A stretch of 12,581 nucleotides of DNA, from positions 1 to 12,581 of the forward strand of contig JAZDOH010000028.1 in the NCBI GenBank assembly GCA_043798815.1. Direction: 5' to 3'. A program made the position numbers and the translations under genes. The notes beneath the pieces are model-generated. The model was not told where the DNA came from, did no database searches, and saw only the letters and a list, made by a program, of their open reading frames with translations. Positions 6,285 to 12,393 of the stretch are shown one piece after another; positions within the stretch are counted from its first letter, which is position 1; each line of letters opens with the position of its first letter. The stretch is from JAZDOH01 sp043798815. Lineage in GTDB: Bacteria > Patescibacteriota > Gracilibacteria > UM-FILTER-43-11.

Positions 6285-7817
6285 ATGAAAACCAAACATT
6301 CTGTCATCGCTTTGCTTGCCGCGGTTGCTCTGGCCATTCCCTTGGCGTTCGCCGTGGGTGAGCCGGAAAATGTTGCGGGCTTGGCCGCAAACCCAATCAG
6401 TGAAAATTCCATTGGGCTAACGTGGAATTCCGCCAAAGATTCCAATGGGGGTTTGGTGAACCATTATCGTGTGTATTATGGCGCAACTTCAGTACAAAGC
6501 GCCGGCACGGGCGATTATGATCATCAGGTGGATACACCCAACAACAACACTTCTTACGTGGTCGGCAGTTTGACCGCCGGAACCATGTACTATTTTTCGG
6601 TGACTGCCATCGACAGCAACGCGGTGGAAAGTGAGGCTTACAGTTTGGAAGCCAGTGCGACGACTTTGGGCGTTGCGGCTCCCGCGGAACCAGCGGAAGA
6701 CACAACAGCCCCTACGGTAACGCAAGTGAGCGCACCTTTTAAAGATCAGGTATTGATGGTGTTTTCTGAATCTGTGGTTTTGCCTGTGAGTAATCCTCAA
6801 GCCGCTTTTACCATTACCGAACAGGTCGTCACTTCCAATCTTTTGGCGGTGATGGGAGCCGTGTTAGATCCCGTGGATAATACCAAGGTGGTTTTGACCA
6901 CAGCGAATCAGACAACGGGAATGAGTTATGTGGTTACGGCCGGTGTGGCCGTTGCGGATCAGGCGGGCAACCCCATTGTGAGTGGAAATACGGATTCCGG
7001 GTTGTTCACTTCTACCGTGACTGATTTGGCGCCAGCGCCCGCACCGGAAGAACCGGAAGTGACTGCTCAGGAAATGCCGGAGGTTGTGGCTCCCCTGGAA
7101 TGCGGAAATGATACAACTTGTTTTTACAATCAATTAAAAACCTGCGCTCTTGTAAGAACGATTGGAGTGACTGAACAAACTCAAATCAAGCGAGAGGCGA
7201 TGGGCGTTGAAAATGGCGACTGTGTTTTGAAGTATGAAGTGGCGAGCATGTTGGATTTAACCAATCCTAAGATATTGGAATGCCGTATTCCAGTGGCGAG
7301 CATGGAAGAGCGGGTGAACCGAGTGGTGAGCGCCCAAGGCAAATTATTCACGGATGAGAATGAAGCGAAAACGCTCTGCGTGGGAGGGTATTTAAATGAC
7401 TTTGCCCGCGCGGAATTTGCTTCGATCCCCGTGGTGGATGTTACACCGCCGGAGAACATCACCAGCCTCATGCTTTCTTTCCGTGAAGAAATGAAAAAGT
7501 TTGTGGTCATGTTACGCTGGGTGGCCAGCATCAACAGCGCGAAAGACTTGGTGGACCAAATTTTGTACATGAGCGCTGATCGCGGGACAACTTACGGCAC
7601 GGGGACGTCATTGGGCTCCACGAATGCTAACCACGATGTGCCAAACCTGGAAGGCGGTAAAGAATACACCTTTAAAATCACGACCAAAGATGCCACGGGA
7701 AATGAGAGCACCGGCGTGGTGAAGTCAATCCGCCTGCCACAAACCGGCGCTGCCGCAGGATTATTGCTGCTGGGTAGTTTGTTCGGCGCCCGCAGGTTAT
7801 TGAGACGAAAGAAATAA
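6285..7817 (+). CDS. Secreted modular surface protein with Ig-like/FN3 domains and LPQTG sorting signal
   Basis: A 510-aa exported protein. A signal peptide (MKTKH, then a hydrophobic stretch ending PLAFA, cut near residue 23) is followed by a fibronectin type III domain (about 28-130), an Ala/Pro/Glu linker, an SbsA/Big-type Ig-like domain (about 139-245; APTVTQVSAPFKDQVLMVFS and ADQAGNPI), a second APAPEEPE linker, a six-cysteine region (Cys273, 279, 287, 313, 333, 365), a second FN3 domain (about 385-482) and a C-terminal anchor: LPQTG (484-488), a Gly/Leu hydrophobic stretch and RRLLRRKK. This is the layout of a sortase substrate; the partner sortase is not in the window. All cysteines lie in the central module, so disulfides are plausible. 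An upstream in-frame ATG at 6261 is rejected because it precedes the expected transcript start and the signal peptide. The binding target is unknown; adhesion is the usual role of such proteins. Confidence 0.88.
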   Translation: MKTKHSVIALLAAVALAIPLAFAVGEPENVAGLAANPISENSIGLTWNSAKDSNGGLVNHYRVYYGATSVQSAGTGDYDHQVDTPNNNTSYVVGSLTAGTMYYFSVTAIDSNAVESEAYSLEASATTLGVAAPAEPAEDTTAPTVTQVSAPFKDQVLMVFSESVVLPVSNPQAAFTITEQVVTSNLLAVMGAVLDPVDNTKVVLTTANQTTGMSYVVTAGVAVADQAGNPIVSGNTDSGLFTSTVTDLAPAPAPEEPEVTAQEMPEVVAPLECGNDTTCFYNQLKTCALVRTIGVTEQTQIKREAMGVENGDCVLKYEVASMLDLTNPKILECRIPVASMEERVNRVVSAQGKLFTDENEAKTLCVGGYLNDFARAEFASIPVVDVTPPENITSLMLSFREEMKKFVVMLRWVASINSAKDLVDQILYMSADRGTTYGTGTSLGSTNANHDVPNLEGGKEYTFKITTKDATGNESTGVVKSIRLPQTGAAAGLLLLGSLFGARRLLRRKK

Positions 7818-7846
7818 TTGACAAAGGCTTATTTTTGATATAGGAT
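7818..7846 (+). promoter_or_regulatory. Promoter of the leader/small RNA before the ComEC-like gene
   Basis: A perfect -35 TTGACA (7818-7823) abuts the stop codon of the surface-protein gene and is followed after 17 nt by TAGGAT (7841-7846). Transcription would start near 7853, almost 200 nt before the next start codon, much farther than for other genes here. Confidence 0.65.
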
Positions 7847-7899
7847 CACCGCCTTTAAACAGTTGCCACCTCCCGAAACATTTATGGGAAGGTATTTTT

Positions 7900-7974
7900 A
7901 TGCTTTTGCCGGCCGTATCGAGCTTTTCTATTGCGACCTGCCCCCAGAACCATCTAGGATTCGACGTCGCTTAG
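7900..7974 (+). CDS. Possible 24-aa leader peptide
   Basis: ATG at 7900 opens 24 codons (MLLPAVSSFSIATCPQNHLG, then FDVA) and stops with TAG at 7972-7974, at the first base of the terminator stem. GGAAGG lies 7 nt before the ATG, the only Shine-Dalgarno-like spacing before a start codon in the window, and it is paired in the ACCTCCC/GGGAAGGT hairpin. The placement would suit translation-coupled attenuation, but an ORF this short can arise by chance, and no run of one amino acid identifies an effector. Confidence 0.22.
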   Translation: MLLPAVSSFSIATCPQNHLGFDVA

Positions 7975-8018
7975 ACGGCTATTTGGAGAAAAGTGCCGTC
8001 TTTTAGCCGTCTTTTTTT
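7974..8018 (+). terminator. Intrinsic terminator
   Basis: GACGGCT (7974-7980) pairs with AGCCGTC (8005-8011) and is followed by seven T residues (8012-8018). A copy of the 3' arm, GCCGTC plus TTTT (7995-8004), lies inside the loop, so a shorter alternative hairpin with its own short T-run is possible. It ends 32 nt before the ComEC-like start codon. Confidence 0.75.
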
Positions 8019-8050
8019 ATATCCTTTTTAACTTGCTCCCCCCAACCATT

Positions 8051-8890
8051 ATGTTTCTCAGCAAAAAGCAATGGGGGCTGGTTCACTTGGCGCTTTGCGG
8101 GACGTTGGTGCTCGTGGCACTGCAGTTTTTAAAAATGACAGATGCGCGGCTGAAGCTCTCATTTTTGGATGTGGGACAGGGGGACGCGATTCTGATCCAG
8201 ACCGAGGATCACAAAAATATTCTCATCGACGCGGGGGCTGGCAGCGCTGTGGTGGATCGTCTCGGAGAAAAACTTGGGTTTTTTGATAAATCCATCGACC
8301 TGTTTGTGATGACCCACCCTGACCAAGACCATTACGCCGGTATTTTGGATCTGTTTGGAAAATATGAGATTCGGCGAATTGTGATGACGGGGGTAGCATC
8401 TGAAGGCGCATTGTACCGGAGTTTTTTGGATCAAGTTAAAGCTCGCGCCATTCCGGTAACCTTTGCTCAAAATAACCAGGATCTTTGGCTGGGCGGCGAT
8501 GCGTATTTGGACATTTTGTACCCACTTGAGGGCCACGATTTTGTCGCTAAAACAGTGAAGAATAAAAACGACACTTCCATTGTCACCCGCCTGGTGCATC
8601 AGGGGAAAGTTGTGGCCGTGATCACTGGTGATGCGGGGTTTCCGGAGGAAAGAGAGGTGTTGTTGGCTGGTCAGGAGGTTCAGGGGGAAATTTTGAAATT
8701 GGGACACCACGGCAGCCGCGCTTCCACGTCGGATGAATGGTTAAAAGCGGTGAACCCAAAAATTGCCGTGATTTCCGCGAGTTCCGACAACAAATTCGGT
8801 CACCCCCATCCAGAAACAGTGGAACGAGTGAAAAATCTGGAAGCCCGGAGCACGGCCAAAGAAGGAACAATTAGTATAACTTTCCCATAA
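8051..8890 (+). CDS. ComEC/Rec2-like metallo-beta-lactamase-fold hydrolase, membrane-anchored
   Basis: A 279-aa protein with one N-terminal membrane segment (about residues 8-27) followed by a metallo-beta-lactamase domain like the C-terminal part of the DNA-uptake channel ComEC. Landmarks are LDVGQGDA (39-46), the metal motif THPDQDH (88-94), NDTSIV (173-178), ITGDAG with Asp194, LGHHGSR with His219-His220, and HPHPE (His251, His253). ComEC's competence channel and OB domain are absent, so this is a stand-alone hydrolase, probably with its domain outside the membrane; related proteins are annotated as ComEC-like nucleases or phosphodiesterases. I prefer ATG 8051 over an in-frame TTG at 8033 because it has the local leader style (CCCCAACCATT before ATG). 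It lies just after a terminator and may be controlled by read-through. Substrate is uncertain. Confidence 0.88.
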   Translation: MFLSKKQWGLVHLALCGTLVLVALQFLKMTDARLKLSFLDVGQGDAILIQTEDHKNILIDAGAGSAVVDRLGEKLGFFDKSIDLFVMTHPDQDHYAGILDLFGKYEIRRIVMTGVASEGALYRSFLDQVKARAIPVTFAQNNQDLWLGGDAYLDILYPLEGHDFVAKTVKNKNDTSIVTRLVHQGKVVAVITGDAGFPEEREVLLAGQEVQGEILKLGHHGSRASTSDEWLKAVNPKIAVISASSDNKFGHPHPETVERVKNLEARSTAKEGTISITFP

Positions 8891-8933
8891 GCGCAGCGAC
8901 ATTGGCTCACCCGTGCTATCTTTCGACAGCCCC

Positions 8934-8996
8934 TAAAAAAGAGGTTCGCAAAAAGCCCCCAAACTGCTTTCTATGCGCCAAAAGTTCGCCTAGAAA
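8934..8996 (+). repeat. Left arm of a 63-nt imperfect inverted repeat
   Basis: Starts TAAAAAAGAGGTTCGC and ends TTCGCCTAGAAA. It matches the reverse complement of 9374-9436 over its full length without gaps. The conserved blocks are TAAAAAAGAGGTTCG, AAAAAG, CTATGCG, GTTCG and CTAGAAA; the divergence is concentrated in a 15-nt middle block of equal length in both arms. Confidence 0.75.
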
Positions 8997-9024
8997 CGTT
9001 GTATGCCATAATAAAAATCCTAAC

Positions 9025-9053
9025 TTGACACAGCAAAATAATAAAACTAATAT
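9025..9053 (+). promoter_or_regulatory. Promoter of the 92-aa gene inside the inverted-repeat unit
   Basis: TTGACA (9025-9030), 17 nt, TAATAT (9048-9053). Start of transcription near 9060 and ATG at 9084. The promoter lies between the arms, 28 nt after the left arm, so the unit carries its own expression signal. Confidence 0.6.
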
Positions 9054-9083
9054 ACACCTCCATTATCCTCTAAATTCCTAACC

Positions 9084-9362
9084 ATGCCAGAAAAACTATC
9101 AAAAAAGAACATGGCCGAAGCTGTCGAACGACTAACGGAAGAAATTGGCAGAAGGGAATTAAAAAGAGTGCTCATGCCGGTTGTAGAGTGCACATTTGAA
9201 ATACCAAGATCAGAATTCTCAGAAGGATGCCTCACTACAGACGGCCTAGAAATAAGCCATACTATGCAAGCGCTTATAGCATATGCCAGGAGGGAAATTG
9301 GAGCCACAGAAACAATCGGAAAAATAAGATTGCCTAGACAATTTCGGTTAAGCGCAAGTTAA
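9084..9362 (+). CDS. Small hypothetical protein, 92 aa
   Basis: I do not recognise this protein. The first 30 residues look like a charged amphipathic helix (MPEKLSKKNMAEAVERLTEE), the middle has a short strand-like stretch (VVECTFEIPRSEF) with two cysteines in all (VVEC, GCL), and the second half contains another likely helix (HTMQALIAYARREIG) and a basic end (KIRLPRQFRL). There is no signal peptide or membrane segment. Its size and charge would suit a small DNA-binding or regulatory protein, but no helix-turn-helix can be claimed. Coding is supported by a proper promoter, the local leader style (CCTAACC before ATG) and its position filling the space between two inverted-repeat arms. It is the only gene of that unit. 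Confidence 0.65.
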   Translation: MPEKLSKKNMAEAVERLTEEIGRRELKRVLMPVVECTFEIPRSEFSEGCLTTDGLEISHTMQALIAYARREIGATETIGKIRLPRQFRLSAS

Positions 9363-9373
9363 GTCTTTTTTTC

Positions 9374-9436
9374 TTTCTAGACGAACCTTATTCGCATAGA
9401 AGACAAAAACGGTACTTTTTACGAACCTCTTTTTTA
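9374..9436 (-). repeat. Right arm of the 63-nt imperfect inverted repeat
   Basis: On the minus strand it reads TAAAAAAGAGGTTCGT inward from 9436 and ends GGTTCGTCTAGAAA at 9374. It begins 12 nt after the stop codon of the enclosed 92-aa gene, so the gene nearly fills the space between promoter and right arm. Confidence 0.75.
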
Positions 9437-9469
9437 ACCATCGCCAAAAAGGAGAGGCCGGGTTTTCGC

Positions 9470-9507
9470 GGGAATGACATTGAGAAGCGTGGGAATGACA
9501 TGGAGAG
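9470..9507. repeat. Two tandem copies of a 21-nt unit (GGGAATGACAT-GAGA)
   Basis: GGGAATGACATTGAGA (9470-9485) recurs 21 nt later as GGGAATGACATGGAGA (9491-9506), 15 of 16 bases identical. The copies lie just upstream of the nucleotidyltransferase -10 box. The GGGAATGACA word, preceded by TTTTCGC, resembles half of the dispersed CGGGAATGACA-type intergenic repeats found in many bacteria, so it may be a repeat remnant rather than an operator. Confidence 0.5.
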
Positions 9508-9510
9508 TTG

Positions 9511-9519
9511 TGGTACAAT
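9511..9519 (+). promoter_or_regulatory. Extended -10 promoter of the nucleotidyltransferase gene
   Basis: TGG followed directly by TACAAT (9514-9519) fits an extended -10 element (TGnTATAAT). No good -35 is seen at the right distance, as is typical for this class. Transcription would start near 9526, about 20 nt before the ATG. Confidence 0.5.
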
Positions 9520-9545
9520 AAACCCAAACTTAACAAAAACAAACC

Positions 9546-10841
9546 ATGCAAGTCATTCTTTTGGCCGCTGGCCGCAGCACGCGGTTGGCCCCGATTTCCG
9601 ACAAAAATACGCTTCAGTTTTCCGGCAAAACGCTCATTGAACACCAGGTGGGCGCCCTTAAAAGCGCCAAGTTACGGGATATTGTGGTGGTGGGGGGAGC
9701 GCATAATTTGAATCAGCTCAAGCGCGCGCTGAAACAATACAACAACGTCGTGGTGGTGGAGCAAAAGAAGCTGGAAGACGGGATGGCGGGCGGGGTGCTC
9801 GCCGGCGCCCCTCATGTAAAGCACGAACAGATTTTGGTGATGAGCACCAATGACATATTTGAACCTTGGCTGCTAGAAAAAACCATCCAGGCCGCCAAAA
9901 ACGGTGTGCAGGGGGTGATTGTGGGCAGCAAAGTGGAGAGCTACTTCCCGGGCGGTTATTTGGAATCCGACAAAAAGGGCTATGTGACCCACATCACAGA
10001 AAAACCCGTGCCGGGCAAAGAGCCCAGCAAGTATGTAAATCTGGTGCTTCATATTTTCAATGATTTCCCCAAATTCCTCAGTCACCTCAAAAAAGCCAAG
10101 AGCAGGCGAGATGATGTGTACGAAGTGGCGCTCAATGACTACATCAAAAAAGGCAAAGCTAAACTGGAGCTCTTTAAATACCACGGTTATTGGCAGCCCA
10201 TTAAATTCCCCTGGCATGTGTTACGGGTTATGGAGAGGTATCTTGCCGGACAGGTAAAGCGCATTGACCGCACCGCCCTCATCAGCAAAACCGCTGTAAT
10301 CAACGGCAACGTGATCATCGGCCCCAAGGTGAAAATTTTCGACCACGCAGTGATCCAAGGACCGGCGTACATTGGCGAAGGAACGGTGATCGGTTCCAAC
10401 GCGTTCATCCGCCAAAGCATGGTGGGAACGAATTGCGTGATTGGCTTTGGGACGGAAGTGACACGGAGTTATTTGAATAATGACATTTGGACCCATACCA
10501 ATTACATCGGCGACAGCATGGTAGGCAGCAACGTGTCTTTTGGCGCCGGAACGGTAACAGGGAATCTCCGGTTTGACGAAGCCAACGTGCGGGTCATGGT
10601 AAAAAAAGAGAAAGTGGATACGGGCATGCCCAAATTCGGCGCGATCATCGGCCACGGCGCGCGCCTTGGGGTCAACTGCAGTATCAACCCGGGACGCAAA
10701 ATCGGCTGCGGCGCTTTTGTGGGCGCCAACGTGCTGGTGGATGAAGACATTGAAGACAACAAGATGGTTTTACTTAAACAGCAGTTGAAAATTACAACCA
10801 ACTTAGTCAAGGCGGACACCAAAGGCCGAAAAGCGGTTTGA
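9546..10841 (+). CDS. Bifunctional sugar-1-phosphate nucleotidylyltransferase / hexapeptide acyltransferase (GlmU/ST0452-like)
   Basis: Makes NDP-sugars for envelope polysaccharide. Residues 1-225 are a nucleotidyltransferase domain: LLAAGRSTR (5-13), Lys20 spaced to GK (27-28) like the catalytic Lys of E. coli GlmU, a metal-site Asp in MSTNDIF, EKP, and GYWQPIKFPW. Residues 240-420 are a left-handed beta-helix of hexapeptide repeats (VIIGPKVKI, YIGEGTVIG, NCVIG, YIGDSMVGSNVSFGAGTVTG). The segment NLRFDE (340-345), then GAIIGHGARLGVN and PGRKIG, resembles archaeal ST0452-type enzymes (sugar-1-P uridylyl/thymidylyltransferase with amino-sugar acetyltransferase) more than classical GlmU. The loop before Lys20 is shorter than in RmlA/GlmU and reads SDK, not PK. 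It stands alone, with an extended -10 promoter and no Shine-Dalgarno. The sugar and the acyl-transfer activity are not determined by sequence. Confidence 0.88.
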   Translation: MQVILLAAGRSTRLAPISDKNTLQFSGKTLIEHQVGALKSAKLRDIVVVGGAHNLNQLKRALKQYNNVVVVEQKKLEDGMAGGVLAGAPHVKHEQILVMSTNDIFEPWLLEKTIQAAKNGVQGVIVGSKVESYFPGGYLESDKKGYVTHITEKPVPGKEPSKYVNLVLHIFNDFPKFLSHLKKAKSRRDDVYEVALNDYIKKGKAKLELFKYHGYWQPIKFPWHVLRVMERYLAGQVKRIDRTALISKTAVINGNVIIGPKVKIFDHAVIQGPAYIGEGTVIGSNAFIRQSMVGTNCVIGFGTEVTRSYLNNDIWTHTNYIGDSMVGSNVSFGAGTVTGNLRFDEANVRVMVKKEKVDTGMPKFGAIIGHGARLGVNCSINPGRKIGCGAFVGANVLVDEDIEDNKMVLLKQQLKITTNLVKADTKGRKAV

Positions 10842-10866
10842 CACAATTGTGGAGGCGATCTAGAAT
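10838..10866 (+). promoter_or_regulatory. Promoter of the paralogue array
   Basis: A perfect -35 TTGACA (10838-10843) overlaps the stop codon of the preceding gene and is followed after exactly 17 nt by TAGAAT (10861-10866). Transcription would start near 10873, about 20 nt before the ATG at 10894. It probably serves the first two paralogues, which are separated by only about 30 nt. Confidence 0.75.
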
Positions 10867-10893
10867 AACCCCCTTACCATTAATTTTTTTACT

Positions 10894-11583
10894 ATGCCAA
10901 CAGAACCTGCTTCACGGGAAAGACGCCCAACATCACAAACACGAGAATTTTTAGATGTTTTAGAATCTCTACAGCCCATTTCCCCTCCAGGGAAGGATCT
11001 TGGCACCGTAAAAGAATTGGAAAAATCTCTTATCCAGGCTATGCGGGCTCGCCTGGGGCATGTTAGCTCAACTATTGTTGGCGAACGTTTGGTTTTGCTT
11101 GAAGCCGATATTAGGGCAGGAAGAGATTCCTTAGTCCGGTTATTCCTGAGTTCTAACGCAACTGGAGAACCGGAAGGCATGACGATTCACCTCGATGACC
11201 CCAATGTTGGCAAGATTGCCTTGGAATTGGCGGCTGATTGGGCAGAATTTTTGCATGTAACACACCTTACCCCTACGTACCTGCAGGGAACGCGTTCATT
11301 GCAGAACCTTTTGCATTCTAGCCGCCCAGAAACCACAACGGATGAGGTGGGAAGTTTCTTGAGCCGAAAGTGCGGAGAATATTTGCATCATGATTTAATG
11401 ATTCTCGATCGAGAACAACAAAAGGCCTTTTTGATTGATTTTGGCCAAGTTTTAACAGAGCTTAAATGTAGAATCGCTGCTTTGGGTGAGGCTGGGGAAG
11501 GGGTAGCTACCGAAGAAGAGCTTGTCCAGGAATCTGCCAGAGTATTGATGTCCCAATGGCTAAGGGTCGCACGAGCGAGCTAA
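10894..11583 (+). CDS. Hypothetical protein, paralogue 1 of a tandem family (229 aa)
   Basis: No known family is recognised. The protein looks soluble and mostly helical, with a Pro/Ser/Thr-rich N-terminal tail (about 1-18), a helical pair around residues 19-57 (REFLDVLESL, ELEKSLIQAMRARLG), the segment DDPNVGKIALELAADWAEFL, GTRSLQNLL, and REQQKAFLIDFGQVLTELK near the C-terminus. The next gene shares all of these in the same order, without gaps over the first 39 aligned residues: SLxP, LG, AMRxRxG, VGxxALxLAAD, GTxxL, EQQxAFxIDF and a final LMxxW. This gives good evidence for a real family and for coding. It has a strong promoter of its own and no Shine-Dalgarno. There is no signal peptide. 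Its role is unknown. Confidence 0.8.
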   Translation: MPTEPASRERRPTSQTREFLDVLESLQPISPPGKDLGTVKELEKSLIQAMRARLGHVSSTIVGERLVLLEADIRAGRDSLVRLFLSSNATGEPEGMTIHLDDPNVGKIALELAADWAEFLHVTHLTPTYLQGTRSLQNLLHSSRPETTTDEVGSFLSRKCGEYLHHDLMILDREQQKAFLIDFGQVLTELKCRIAALGEAGEGVATEEELVQESARVLMSQWLRVARAS

Positions 11584-11612
11584 AATAATTTTATTTCTTA
11601 TTCATTTTTTAT

Positions 11613-12344
11613 ATAGCTGCAACACCAGACGGTGCCCCAACTTTAGACCCAGCACCACAACCACGAAAACTCCAGGCAGCTCTAGTATCTTTAACGCCCG
11701 ATGCACCAGATGGATTTAGTCTTGGCCATATGGAAAAAATCAAAAGAGCTCTGGTTTTGGCCATGCGCCATCGCATTGGTTTCGGCGATGCCCCGATGAC
11801 CCCTGAACAATTTCATTTATTCAAGCTGGGGGTGGAAGATACAAGAAACCAATTAAATGAAGCGTTGAGAGTAGCTCGTGATTTATACCCCTCCGATTGG
11901 CGAGCTAGGATGACAGCCTCCCCTGAAGATTCGCAAGTGGGTGAAGCTGCTTTAAATTTAGCCGCTGATACTGCTACCATGCTTGGCGGCCTCCATCATC
12001 CCGAATATTCTTTCGCCCCTCATGGCACCTCTACGCTTCACTCGGTACAGAGATTTTTGAGTACACAGCAATTTGCGGATAAACCCGGCATATCCCGAGC
12101 TGTCCAAGAAGATTTAGCTGGAATATGTTTAAAAATTGCAGTAGCTCCTGTTGTTTTGTTTGCTCCTGAACAGCAGCGCGCGTTTGAAATTGATTTTAAC
12201 CGGGCCACTTTGCAGTTACAGACCTGGTGGAACAAACACACCGACATGGATCTTCCAGGTGACATGGGCGATCATTATCCTAAGGTTATAAAGATTGCTA
12301 AAAAATTAATGCTCCCCTGGATGACTCTTGCGGCGGAGAAGTAG
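11613..12344 (+). CDS. Hypothetical protein, paralogue 2, with apparent ATA start (243 aa)
   Basis: Paralogue of the preceding gene: AMRHRIG, DSQVGEAALNLAAD, GTSTLHSV, EQQRAFEIDF and LMLPW match in order. The first ATG in frame (11730) cannot be the natural start, because the frame upstream encodes residues that align without gaps to paralogue 1 (RKLQAALVSLTPDAPDGFSL against REFLDVLESLQPISPPGKDL), placing that ATG inside the conserved helix. The frame is open back to a stop at 11586-11588 but contains no ATG, GTG or TTG. The best candidate is ATA at 11613, lying just after a T-run as does the ATG of paralogue 1, and giving IAATPDGAPTLDPAPQPRKL. It may be a rare ATA/ATT start, a recent ATG-to-ATA loss, or a sequence error. 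If the true start is lost, this would be a pseudogene or an N-truncated product. Function is unknown. Confidence 0.7.
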   Translation: MAATPDGAPTLDPAPQPRKLQAALVSLTPDAPDGFSLGHMEKIKRALVLAMRHRIGFGDAPMTPEQFHLFKLGVEDTRNQLNEALRVARDLYPSDWRARMTASPEDSQVGEAALNLAADTATMLGGLHHPEYSFAPHGTSTLHSVQRFLSTQQFADKPGISRAVQEDLAGICLKIAVAPVVLFAPEQQRAFEIDFNRATLQLQTWWNKHTDMDLPGDMGDHYPKVIKIAKKLMLPWMTLAAEK

Positions 12345-12364
12345 GAAAAGGGTAGACGAAAGGC

Positions 12365-12393
12365 TTGACAAAATACTAAATAGTATTTAAAAT
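12365..12393 (+). promoter_or_regulatory. Promoter of paralogue 3
   Basis: TTGACA (12365-12370), a 17-nt spacer and TAAAAT (12388-12393). Transcription would start near 12400, 20 nt before the ATG at 12421. The spacer itself is a palindrome. Confidence 0.75.

Larger units (their letters stand above)
7853..8018 (+). ncRNA. Candidate structured leader or small RNA ending in an intrinsic terminator
   Basis: The gene-free stretch 7818-8050 holds a promoter, about 165 transcribed bases and a terminator, the form of an independent small RNA or an attenuated 5' leader of the ComEC-like gene. A strong hairpin pairs ACCTCCC (7868-7874) with GGGAAGGT (7886-7893, one bulged A). GCGAC (7933-7937) can pair with GTCGC (7966-7970). 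GACGGC (7974-7979) has two possible partners: GCCGTC at 7995-8000 or AGCCGTC at 8005-8011, the latter forming the terminator. I could not match it to tmRNA, SRP RNA, 6S RNA, RNase P RNA or a riboswitch consensus. It also contains a possible 24-codon ORF (7900-7974). The promoter and terminator are seen directly; function is unknown. Confidence 0.55.
8934..9436. mobile_element. Candidate small inverted-repeat-bounded element carrying one gene
   Basis: Two 63-nt arms in opposite orientation (8934-8996 and 9374-9436) enclose a promoter and a 92-aa gene, with nothing else inside. By my ungapped alignment 48 of 63 positions pair, and the outermost 15 are identical (TAAAAAAGAGGTTCG inward). The outer bases read CCCCTA on the left and TAACC on the right, so a TA target duplication, as made by Tc1/mariner/IS630-type elements, is possible but cannot be proven from one copy. 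There is no transposase, so it would be a non-autonomous (MITE-like) unit or a gene cassette. It could instead be two inverted copies of an intergenic repeat. Confidence 0.45.

Noticed and set aside
7957..7966. GGATTCGACG, reminiscent of the conserved 5' part of tmRNA
   Set aside because: Only about 60 bases follow before a terminator, there is no tag-peptide frame of the usual form, and no 3' tRNA-like half with CCA appears. Taken as coincidence.
8033..8050. In-frame TTG start for the ComEC-like protein (six extra residues)
   Set aside because: The ATG at 8051 has the leader context seen at other genes, and the extra residues add no recognisable part of the family.
8159..8710. Long minus-strand frame (183 codons) opposite the ComEC-like gene
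   Set aside because: It lies wholly within a gene with clear catalytic motifs, its translation shows no family features, and no promoter or leader of the local style precedes it.
9348..9644. Minus-strand frame of 98 codons covering the right repeat arm and the start of the nucleotidyltransferase gene
   Set aside because: It crosses repeats, a promoter and the start of a well-supported gene, and its translation shows no recognisable features.
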